A stretch of DNA of 64,000 bases, from NCBI GenBank assembly GCA_037693485.1, contig CM075354.1, positions 159,675,501 through 159,739,500 on the forward strand, read 5' to 3'. The stretch is from Kitagawia praeruptora. Its lineage: Eukaryota > Streptophyta > Magnoliopsida > Apiales > Apiaceae. Shown here in pieces: positions 35,417 through 45,800 of this stretch (positions are counted from its first letter, which is position 1; the number at the start of each line of letters is the position of its first letter). Under the pieces are notes generated by a model. That model was not told the DNA's origin, ran no database searches, and saw only the letters and a list, made by a program, of their open reading frames with translations. Both the position numbers and the translations under genes were made by a program.

Positions 35417-36199
35417 CGACCGGCTGCATCTCCTCCTCATCAGACCACCTCACTTGAACTGCTGCGCATAACCCAGTGATAACAGAAGCATGAGGCATAC
35501 CACCCGAAGTACCTCCTCTCATAAACCGCAACATACCCTGATGAATCGACTCAAATCAATGTACTTCCCCTGAAGAATGCCCCATAACAAGATAGCTCTA
35601 TCAACTGTGACGTCCGTCGTATGAGAAGATGGCATAAGGTTTGCACAAATAAAATGATACCACATACGAGCTTCCGTAGTCATCCTAGATGAAGGAAAGT
35701 GCTGATGCTCTGTAGTGCCAGCTTTATACTTCCAAACCGTTCCCGGAGTACATAACTCTAACACAATCTGCTCCAAATCAATATCCGCCTTAGGCTGCTG
35801 CATCCAATCCTCCTCCCCTCTAGGCCTAGCACCCTGCCTGACAAGCCTCCGAATAGCCCGAGGTGTGTAATCTACAGTCAACCCCCTCACTACCGAATAC
35901 CCATTCTTTTCCACCTTAGCATTGGCATAAAACTCCCGCACCAAATTCACCGGAACCATTCTTGCCATCTCACAAAATGTAACCCAACCACGCTCACTAA
36001 TCATGTCAATCATCTCAAACTGATAAGTAGGCAACAAATTTCTCTCCTTAAGCACCGCCTTAGTCATTAACCGCTCATATTCCGATTGAGCCTCTGGCGA
36101 AATAAATCTCTCCGCCTCACCCACCGAACTCGAATCCTCGTCCGAAAACGGGTGAGTACCACTACTACTTCCAATAATTCGTTGCCTTTTGGGAGCCAT
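35417..36199 (-). pseudogene. Athila post-pol ORF, 5' part (plant transposon protein domain)
   Basis: Starts MAPKRQRIIGSS at 36199, followed by a Ser/acid-rich linker and a domain with RFISPEAQSEYERL, RGWVTFCEMARM and VREFYANAKV. It matches the family annotated in many plants as putative plant transposon protein, found downstream of pol in Athila-type elements; no biochemical role is established. A one-base frameshift near 35545 breaks the frame after GKYIDLSR; the following frame (HQGMLRFMRGG to VGPYND) runs up to 35417, where the T1 solo LTR begins. The 3' part resumes at 25970. It is sometimes considered env-like from position alone; I see no signal peptide or membrane segment supporting that. 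Confidence 0.75.
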
Positions 36200-36211
36200 A
36201 ACAATACCAAA

Positions 36212-36808
36212 TTCAAGCAACAATTCCCAAAAATTCGAATTTAACCAAAACCCTAATTTATCAAGAACCCCAATTCACAATAATTAACAAGATGAGTTTA
36301 GATTGATACCCAATCGAATGAAGAGGCGCCCTTGCAATTAAATTAACCTCAAACTTCGAATTAATCCTCCCTTGAGCCTTGAATGGATGAATGGTGAAGA
36401 ATTGGAATTATAAAGATGAGATATGGATTATGGGTGTATGTATATATAGATGGGGGATGTAATAATTCGAATTAAGATATGTTTAGGCTAAGGATTAGAG
36501 TTGAAATAGGTTAGGGTTTGTATAAGATATGAAATATAAGTGGAATAAGGAATTGGGAATGAAAAATATGAATTTTTGGGGATTTAGAGACAAAATTTCG
36601 AACCTGGACAGGGGGGGTTGCGCTGCCTGCGCTCTGACCAGCGCAGCCTGCGCTCTATTGCGCAGGTAGCGCCTGCGTTACTGCCAATTTTTTTTTTTTT
36701 TTTTATTATTATTTTAACTCCTATACTAACACCAAAGTACAACAATGCTTGGGTTGCCTCCCAAGAAGCGCTTGTTTAACGTCAATAGCTTGACGTACTT
36801 CCGAAACT
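36212..36808 (-). other. Athila spacer between pol and post-pol ORF
   Basis: No gene. It contains a GC-rich island at about 36610-36684 made of repeated GCGCAG/CTGCGC words, and a T20-type run (about 36691-36710). The same kind of island occurs in the Athila LTR at 23750-23850. Confidence 0.6.
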
Positions 36809-37952
36809 TCACGAACAAGATAAAACCGCGGAAACCTTCTCGCGGTTCACCATTCCACCAAAATAAGGCTTAAGTCTATGTCCATTCACCTTGAACGAAT
36901 CATCTATAGAAGCCCTAAATATCTCCACTGCTCCATATGGAAATACTTCCTTGACTGTAAATGGACCCGACCACTTCGACTTGAGCTTCCCTGGAAAAAG
37001 TTTAAGGCGAGAGTTATAAAGCAAAACCTGTTGACCCTGCACAAATATCTTATGCACCAACTTCCTATCATGCCACCTTTTAACCTTCTCCTTGTACATT
37101 TTAGCATTCTCGTAAGCATGCTCACGAAATTCTTCAAGCTCATTTAACTGAAGTAGACGTTTCTCACCCGCAGCCGAAATATCCAAATTTAATTTCTTCA
37201 ATGCCCAATAGGCCTTTATGCTCTAGCTCGGCCGGCAAATGACAAGCCTTACCAAATACCAACTGATAAGGTGACATACCTAGGGGTGTCTTGTAAGCAG
37301 TTCTGTATGCCCAAACTGCTTCGTCTAACTTCAAAGACCAATCCTTTCTTGATGGATTTACCACTTTCTCGAGAATTCTCTTGATTTCACGATTTGAAAC
37401 CTCCGCTTGACCATTAGTTTGGGGATGATAAGCACTGGCAACACGATGCATCACATTATACTTCGCCATCATAGCAGTAAACTGACGATTATAGAAGTGT
37501 GTCCCCTCATCACTGATTATAGCTCGTGGAGTTCCAAAACGCGTGAATATCTGCTTGCGAAGAAAATTCAGCACTACCTTAGCATCATTGGTCGGTAAAG
37601 CCTTCACCTCTACCCATTTAGACACGTAATCCACAGCTAGCAAGATGTACTGATTATTGCAAGACGAAACAAATGGCCCCATGAAATCAATCCCCCACAC
37701 ATAAAAAATCTCAACTTCAAGGATAATGTTAAGAGGCATCTCGTTCCTCCTAGAGATATTACCAAACCTTTGACATCGATCACAACTCATCACGAACCTA
37801 TGAGAATCTTTAAACAGAGTCGGCCAATAGAATCCCGCTTGAAGTACTTTCTGAGTTGTTTTATCACCACCGTAGTGGCCTCCATATGTGGTAAAATGAT
37901 AATCATGCAAAATACTTTCCGTCTTACTATAAGGAATGCACCTCCTCAAAAC
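36809..37952 (-). pseudogene. Athila integrase and C-terminal region
   Basis: Follows an in-frame TAG at 37953. A zinc module (HYGGDKTTQKVL...CDRCQRFG), then the catalytic core with Asp in WGIDFMGPF, Asp in ISDEGTHFYN and Glu in QTNGQAEVSNREI. All three catalytic residues are present. A frameshift near 37214 moves the frame to the downstream part (KKLNLDISAAGEKR to the stop at 36809), which contains the DDSFKVNGHRLKPY motif usual at the end of Athila pol. Confidence 0.88.
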
Positions 37953-39592
37953 CTAATTCATGCCAAGCTTGAACAAGAATGGCTCGTCCCAATGGTACGA
38001 TTTCATATCATGTAGAAACTTCTTCTTTTGAGCATAAGAAAAGTCCGGAGGGATGACATTACTAACAAGATAGTTCACATAATCTGCAAACCATGGTTCT
38101 TCACCTTGCACCCCAAAAAGTTGCTCATCTGGAAAAGATTCATTAATAAGAGATTTAGCATGTGAATCCTTACCGTGATCCTCCAAACGTGATAGATGAT
38201 CAGCCACCTGATTTTCTGTGCCCTTCCTATCTTTGATCTCCAAATCAAATTCTTGCAATAACAGCACCCAACGAATCAATCTAGGCTTTGAATCCTTCTT
38301 CGACATGAGATATCGAATAATAGCATGATCCGTATACACAATCACCTTCGTACCAAGCAAATAAGATCTGAATTTCTCAAAAGCATAGACAACTGCTAGT
38401 AACTCCTTCTCCGTAGTGGTGTAGTTAAGCTGTGCATCGTTGAGGGTTTTACTAGCATAGTAAACCACATGAAAAATTTTACCCTTCCTTTGCCCAAGCA
38501 CAGCTCCAACAGCATAGTCACTAGCATCACACATCAGCTCGAATGGATCCTCCCAATTAGGTACAGTAATTACAGGTGTAGTAGTCAACTTCTTCTTCAA
38601 AAGCTCAAAAGCCGCAAGACACTCATCATCAAACTTGAAATGAACATCCTTCTCCAACAGGTTGCACAAAGGTTTAGAGATTTTCGAGAAGTCTTGAATG
38701 AATCGCCGATAGAATCCCGCATGACCCAGAAAACTGTGAATTCCTTTAACAGATATAGGTGGAGGTAGATTTTCGATTGTCTCCACCTTAGCCCTATCCA
38801 CTTCAAGCCCCTTGCTAGATATCTTATGCCCAAGAATGATCCCCTCTTGCACCATAAAGTGACACTTCTCCCAGTTAAGAACCAAATTAGTCTCCACACA
38901 ACGTTTCAATACCATGCCAAGATTATGCAAGCACTCATCATATGAAGTACCAAAAACTGAGAAGTCATCCATAAAAACCTCCACATTTGTGCCAATCATG
39001 TCTGAGAAAATAGCCATCATGCACCTTTGAAAAGTAGCAGGAGCACCACAAAGTCCAAAAGAGACTCGACGAAAAGCAAAAGTACCAAAAGGAATGTGAA
39101 TGTGGTCTTCTCTTGATCTTCCGGAGTAATGCAAATTTGATTATAACTAGAATAACCATCGAGCAAACAATAATACTCGTGTCTCGCCAACCTGTCTAGC
39201 ATCTGATTAATGAAAGGAAGAGGAAAGTGATCTTTTCTCGTGGCTTTATTGAGCTTTCGATAGTCCATGCAAACTCTCTACCCCGTGACTGTTCGAGTAG
39301 GGATGAGCTCGTTCTTCTCATTAGCAACAACTATCATGCCTCCTTTCTTTGGCACACATTGAACCGGACTCACCCAAGAACTGTCTGAGATAGGATAGAT
39401 AATACCTGCATCTAACCACTTAAGAATTTCCTTCTTCACCACCTCTTTCATAATAGGATTAAGTCGTCGCTGATGTTCAACAGTAGGCTTAGCTCCTTCC
39501 TCTAGCAGAATTTTGTGCATGCAATTAGAAGGGCTGATTCCCTTGATATCTGCTATGGTCCAACCAATTGCTGACTTGAACTCCCTCAAAAT
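37953..39592 (-). pseudogene. Athila reverse transcriptase and RNase H
   Basis: Pieces in order: FKSAIGWTIADIKGISPS (from 39589), MDYRKLNKATRKDHFPLPF (from 39268, after an in-frame TAG at 39278 that replaces the expected Trp), then after a frameshift near 39095 FGLCGAPATFQRCMM and the catalytic FMDD (about 38964-38975). RNase H follows with LMCDASDYAVGAVLGQ and VYTDHAIIRYL, and the domain closes with QVADHLSR. A TAG at 37953-37955 ends this frame. The reverse-transcriptase aspartates are still present. Confidence 0.88.
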
Positions 39593-41002
39593 TCACAAGA
39601 GCATTTCTTCCACACTAGCTGACAAGTTAGAAGCAATAATAATAGGTAATGTAGATGCATCACCAAGAAAAGCATACCTCAAGTGCTCAGGAAGTGGTTT
39701 GAGTTCAAGTGTAGGAGCTTCCTCAATAGATGGTTTAAGACGCCCCTCAGAATTTTTCAACTCTGTTAACCCAAGAGATTCAAAAGGCATGTCAACTCTC
39801 CTTCTCCACGGAGATAAATTTAACTGTTGTAATTGCTCGGCTATATCTTCTTCTTCAAAATCAGCATCACCAACTAAAACTTTTTCCAAAGAATTAGACT
39901 TTAACAATTGCTCAAGCTCCATAGTAACTGCAGAATCAACAAAATCCACCTTCAAGCATTCTTCTTCGTCTATAGGAAATTTCATTGCATTGAACACGTT
40001 AAAAGTGACATTCTGATCTTGCACCCTCATGGTGAGTTCCCCTTTTTGCACATCAATCAAAGTCTTTCCTGTAGCCAAGAACGGTCTTCCCAAGATTATG
40101 GGAATCTTCTTATCTTCTTCAAAATCCAAGATCACAAAATCAGCAGAAAATATGAGTTTATCAACTTTCACCAAAACGTCCTCCACTATGCCTCTAGGAT
40201 ACGTGATAGATCGATCAGCCAACTGCAAAGAGATGTTAGTTGGCTTTGGCTCTGGTAGACCAAGTTGCATGTAGACTAACAAGGGCATGAGATTAATGCT
40301 AGCTCCCAAATCACACAAACACTTGCTGAAAGAAAGGTTGCCAATAGTACACGAAATGGTAAAACTCCCCGGATCTTTAAGTTTAGGTGGCAACTTTTGC
40401 TGCAGAATGGCACTACACTCTTCCGTTAAGGCAACGGCCTCTAATTCATCAAGCTTTAATTTACGAGAAAGAATACCCTTCATGAACTTGGCATAGCTCG
40501 GCATCTGTTCAAGAGCTTCCGCAAAAGGAATGTTAATCTGCAACTTCTTGAACACCTCTAAGAACTTAGCAAACTTCTTATCTAAATTCTGCTTCTGGAG
40601 TCTTCTAGGATATGAAGGAGGAGGATAGATCTGAGTATTCTTTGTAGACTGCTCCGGAGAAGCTTTAACAGGTTCCTTGCTCTTCTCTTCTTCACCATCA
40701 AGCTCATCAGCTACTAAGTCAGATTTCTCAATTTCAGGCACTCCAGATTTTTCAACTTGCTGATTCTGCACTTTTTTATCTTCCTTAGCGTCTGATTTTG
40801 GATCTGATGTCACTTTTCCCGATCTCAAAGTCACTGCCTTCACCTGTTCTTTGCTATCCCTCCTACCTGGATTAGTCTCTGTATCACTAGGAAGAGTTCC
40901 TTGTGGCCTACTAAATAAAGCACTTGAAATCTGTCCAATCTGGCTCTCCAAGATCTTTTGAGAAGCTTGCAGATTCTTCACCATCATCCTCAAATCATCC
41001 AT
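39593..41002 (-). pseudogene. Athila gag C-terminus and aspartic protease
   Basis: Open frame of 469 codons between two in-frame stops (TAG at 41051, TGA at 39593). The N-terminal half is charged and low in complexity; the protease motif CDLGASINLMP lies near 40300 (DLGA variant usual in Athila), with an IILGRPFLAT motif downstream. In an undamaged element this would be continuous with gag upstream and reverse transcriptase downstream. Confidence 0.85.
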
Positions 41003-42196
41003 CTCTGATTTTTCATTAGAAGTTTGCCCCGCATGAGCCTGGGGCTGTTGCTATTGAAATCCCGGCGGTTGATATGGTGCCCTTGAAGCATAAGGTTGTT
41101 GATAGCCTTGATTGAATGGCTTTGCTTGCTGATAAGGTTGTTGTGCACTTTGATTGTTGCTCCAGCTAAAGTTGGGATGATTCCTGTTGCTAGGATGATA
41201 AGTAGCTGGAACTGGTACAGCAGGTCTCTGGAAATTACTCACGAACTGTGCTGATTCAGAAGAGATAACACACTGATTCGTCTCATGTGCACCCGTACAT
41301 AGCTCACAAACACTAGCCACCTGCTGAACTCCATAATTTGCTAGAGAATCCACCTTCATAGTCAAAGCCTTCAACTGAGCTGCAATAGCTGAAGCTGTAT
41401 CCACCTCAAACATACCTGCTACCTTGCCTTGAGAAAGCCTCTGGGTTGGATTCTGATATTCATTAGCAGCCATCATCTCAATTAGTTCATAAGCTTCATC
41501 ATAGCTCTTAGCCCATAGAGCTCCTCCTGATGCTGCATCTAGCATAGGTCTAGATTGTGCTCTCAACCCATTGTAGAAACTATTGATCACCATCCAGTCA
41601 GGCATGCCATGATGTGGACACCTACGAAGCATCTCCTTGTAACGTTCCCAAGCCTCACTTAGAGATTCTCCAGATTGCTGCTAAAATTGGGCTAACTGAT
41701 TCCTCAATGCTTCAGTTTTCACCATAGGGAAGAATTTAGTAAGAAACTTCTGAGCAAGATCCTTCCATGTAGTAATGGAACCAGGTGGTAGAGAGTGTAA
41801 CCAGCCCTTAGCCTTATCCTTCAGAGAGAATGGGAAAAGTCTCAACTTGATAGCATCATCCGAAACACCATTGAACTTGAAAGTATCACAGATCTCGATA
41901 AAGTCCCGAATATGCATGTTAGGATCCTCCGTAGGAGCACCCCCAAACTGAACCGAATTCTGTAGCATCTGAATAGTGCCTGGCTTGATCTTGAAATTAT
42001 TAGCTGTGATGGCTAGCCTGATGATACTAGACTGGATATCATTGATCTTCGGCTGAGAATACTTCTTCAAAGCCTTAGCTGCTGCTGCATCTGCCATTGC
42101 TACTATAGTTTCAGCTTCCTCGTACTTATTCTCTATGTTCTCTACAAGATTGTCTTCCGCCAGTGCTTCCAAACGAGCTTGTAAGCGTGTTCGCAT
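41003..42196 (-). pseudogene. Athila gag
   Basis: Starts at ATG 42196 (MRTRLQARLEAL). The retrotransposon gag core spans FGGAPTEDPNMHIRDF to KFFPMVKTEALRNQ, then an in-frame TAG at 41681-41683, then the same frame continues with ESLSEAWERYKEMLRRCPHHG. A zinc-knuckle-like CELCTGAHETNQC lies near 41280, followed by a Gln/Pro-rich tail. A second in-frame TAG occurs at 41051-41053. Both stops are one C-to-T change from CAG. Confidence 0.88.
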
Positions 42197-42311
42197 ACAA
42201 AATTAAGCACCTAAAACACCACGAAACAAACAAACAAAGTAAGAATCCGAGTCAGTGAACGCTAACGACCACTATTGACAAGCACATAAACTAAAAATAA
42301 AACACCGATGA

Positions 42312-42329
42312 TCCCCGGCAGCGGCGCCA
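42312..42329 (-). other. Athila primer-binding site (tRNA-Asp)
   Basis: TGGCGCCGCTGCCGGGGA, six bases from the LTR end, complements the 3' end of plant tRNA-Asp with one mismatch. tRNA-Asp priming is usual in the Athila clade. Confidence 0.85.
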
Positions 42330-42335
42330 AAAACT

Positions 42336-42708
42336 TGTTAGCACAAAATTACGCAAGCGCACGTAGTCACAAGTAATATAAATTAAGTTCGTTCCGCAGA
42401 GATCTGGTTAAGTTTCAATCAGTAAATATGCCTATGTAACAATGTATGGTTTTAATTCACTGCTAAGAAAAGTAACAAATTGGAGTTGATTATCTAAATT
42501 AAAATAAGATGCAAATTATAAATCTAAGAAATTACTAATTAACGAGAATTATAGTCGAATTACTTATATGAGAATAAACATGGGATCCTAACTTCATTAA
42601 ATACTTCACTTAGAGTCGATGCCTTTAATTAATACACATGCGGGATTTGATATCTGATCGTACAACACGAAACAAGTAAAAGTTACCTCTCGGTATACTA
42701 GTACCAAA
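42336..42708 (-). repeat. Truncated 5' LTR of Athila element
   Basis: Matches the first 373 plus-strand bases of the 3' LTR (22785-23157) over an equal length with about ten substitutions. After GTACCAAA at 42708 the similarity stops abruptly; about 1 kb of this LTR, including its promoter part, is missing. Confidence 0.88.
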
Positions 42709-42811
42709 CTACACATGCATCCACAAATAAGATAGAAGATGGGTAGACACCAATTATGTTTAGACCCTATATCTCTATAAAATTTGAAAACATAAAGGTT
42801 TAAGCACAAGT
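42709..42811. other. Junction segment of unknown origin
   Basis: 103 bp between the broken Athila LTR and the T2 LTR. I see no match to other parts of the window. It could be filler or the remaining flank of the site where T2 inserted before deletion. Confidence 0.4.
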
Positions 42812-45800
42812 TGTAACACCCCCAGATCCAGGGTCAGGGATCTGGTTGTTACGGTCTCAATATCCATCCATAAAACCAACATAATTTAAATTACAACCTT
42901 GTGACCCAAAACAACAACATAAAACACACCCGTTATAGTCCCAGAGATGAAATCAGAGTAACCATCAATATTATTAATCACAAGTTTGAGTTCTTACAAC
43001 CCAAAGAATTACAATTTTTCAATTACATGCTCTTTGCCATCCATTGGTATATGCCATATATATAAATACATTTGATGCACAAATGCTAACAACTAGCCTA
43101 CCAGGGGCTGCATCCTTAGCAATGGTAGCTATGACCTCAGCGGTTAATCCTCTGACGGCTGACACCTACCTATGCTGAGTACGCCTTGCGTGGCCATCTG
43201 ATCTAGCTGTTGTTGTGATATAAATAAATAAAGCAAGGGTGAGCAATAGCCCACCAAAAATATAATTGAACAGTGATAGTATATAACAGTCCAAAATATC
43301 TTTGAAACCATATGCCAAGCATTAACGAACGTATTACCAATATAAGGTAAGAGATGAAGTTACAAGGTAACTTAAAATATATTTGTTCCGAAGAAATATC
43401 TGCTATGTCAAAGATAAGCAAGATATTATCAAATTTTCATAATAGAGGAACTTGCAGGAAGAATATTGCAATTCCAGTTCGAACACTTTTAAACCTGCCA
43501 ACAATGATAATGTTGCAGAAAATTTCCCAATTTGGAAGATGAACTAATACGGGAGCTTGCCGCGCCAGGAGCCACAACATTTACGATGATCAGTCGCATG
43601 TCATGCTCCCCATCATTTGTTCTCTACATGTAGAAGGAAGCACCGACGGATCGCCCGCCCTCTGGAACCCCCCGGCCAACGATTGGGCCATTAATTGCTG
43701 GACCGGCGCCACTCAGCCACTTACGCGTCTCCTAGTTCGAATAACATCCATAACTCTGAAACATAAGGTTCGTCCCCCTTTCCCCAAGTATAGTACTTGT
43801 TGATAGGACTCCACAAAGTAGTCGTATCTAATTGGAAAGGAAAATTTCACCAATATTTCCCAAGCTGATGCTTGTTAATGGATAGACACTTGTTCCATCA
43901 ATCTTACCCCTCGAGCGTTGAGGAGGTAACCAAAAAGATTCATATCGATGTTTGAAAGAATCAAGATGTGAGTGACAAGATAGTTTAGCAAGTATAGGAC
44001 CGGGCAGTCCAATAAATAACATCTCCAAGTGAGGTCCCCTTATATATTTTTGGAAGTTGAGCGAGTATTTAAATCTTCTTATAAGATAGATTTAAATGGA
44101 AATAAAGTTTTGGGAACCTCCCCTTGATAAAAATAGTCATAAAATACTCCGAACTATTTTACACCATATCTGAAGATGAAAGATAATCTTTGAATAATAT
44201 GAATTATTATAAAAAGAACTTAAAAGAATTTAAATAAATATTCCAAGAATATTTTTTTTTTGCCCGACAAGAATATTTATTAAATCAATAATAATTGAGG
44301 AATATGATTAAATCATAATATTGCTCGTAAGTAATCCTCGAATAAATACATAGAATTATTTACTAAATAACTCTCTTCTTTAAATGAATATTCAATATAA
44401 TATTCATTAATTAAATAAACTCAAATAAATATTTAAAATAATATTCACTAAATAAATCAAACCTTAAATGAATATTTGAAAATAATATTCATTTAATAAT
44501 ATACCAAATGAATAGCCAAATAATATTCTTTTCGTAATCAAAACTTTAAAGGAATATTCGAAACAATATTCCTTAAGTAAATAAAACTCCAAATGAATAT
44601 TTTAAAATAATATTCATCAAGTACATAAAATCTTAAATGAATATTCAAAATAATATTCATTTAATAAATAAATCCCAAATGAATATTCAATTGATATTCA
44701 TTAAACAAATAATGTTCTAAATGAATATCCAAATAATTTTCATTTAACAAATAATATTCTAAATAAATATCCAAATGATATTCATTTAGTAATCAAAACC
44801 TTAATATTCGAAATAATATTCCTTGAGTAATTAGAACTTCCAAAGAATACTTTTAAAATAATATTTATCAAATACATAAAACTTAAATGAATATCCGAAA
44901 GTGATATTCATTTAGTGAATAAAATCCCAATGAATATCAAAGTAATTATTCATTAATAATCAACTCTAATGAATATTCAAAAATAATATTCATTTAATAT
45001 TTCTCGACTGAAATAATACTCAAATAACGTTTCTCGAAAGATTTCCAAGTATTTGGTACTTTTATGGAAATATAAATAATGTTTAATAATAACATTCCTA
45101 AAAATGAATACTACTCTGTCGCTGGAATCCCTCCGGGTTTCCACGACTATCTATATAACATAAAATACCGACTCCCGGTCTCATATTTAAAGAATAAATA
45201 TCATACGCCCTTCACTAAGGGTCCTAGCAACACAATCTTGCTTATAACTGATAATCCATATATAGTCTATAAGCCAATATTAATTCAGGGAACAAGTATT
45301 CCAATATACTTTGAAAACAAGCATGCATGCTATGGCATATATATAACAACAATCATATATATTATCACAACAACAGTTCCAAGGTATTGGAAACTTGTCT
45401 GGTAATCTTGTAGGGGTAGTGTGCCTCGTGTCAATCCAGTGATCTATAAATAGTCACAATAACCAAGGTCAATCACTTAACATTTCGAAGGTTAAGCATA
45501 ACTTAACTTAGGTCATGTAAGTTTAGTCCAAAACACACCTCGACCCATCCTTAATGTCGGATCTTTCGTATATCTTACTTAATCAATTATAACCTCGTTC
45601 TTTGCACCAATATGTGGTCTTGATAATTCTTAACAAGTTTCATGTTTTAGTCGACTCGAGATTCCCTTTTTAACTTAGCCAAAAAGGGTGGCCAAAGTAG
45701 TACCCCTAGGGTTGACTTTTCTGAGGATCACTATTTCGAGACTCGTACTTCAACACTTTTAATAAATCACTGGAAACGTATTTAATTACGAAACCACTTA

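Larger units (their letters stand above)
22785..42708 (-). mobile_element. Athila-type Ty3/gypsy retrotransposon, nested and 5'-truncated
   Basis: Minus-strand order: truncated 5' LTR (42336-42708), tRNA-Asp primer-binding site, gag, protease, reverse transcriptase, RNase H, integrase (42196-36809), post-pol ORF (36199-25605, interrupted), polypurine tracts, 3' LTR (22785-24156). PBS type, Athila-like gag and the post-pol ORF with a plant-transposon-protein domain place it in the Athila clade. Subtracting the T1 solo LTR with Reina (9.4 kb plus TSD) leaves about 10.5 kb. Coding parts are decayed, with stops of CAG-to-TAG and TGG-to-TAG type. The two LTR stretches that can be compared (373 bp) differ at roughly ten positions by eye. 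Confidence 0.9.

Noticed and set aside
44381..45002. Repeat-spacer array resembling CRISPR
   Set aside because: Units are hairpins without unique spacers, in a plant LTR; repeats differ from each other and are AT-rich. It is an LTR palindrome array.
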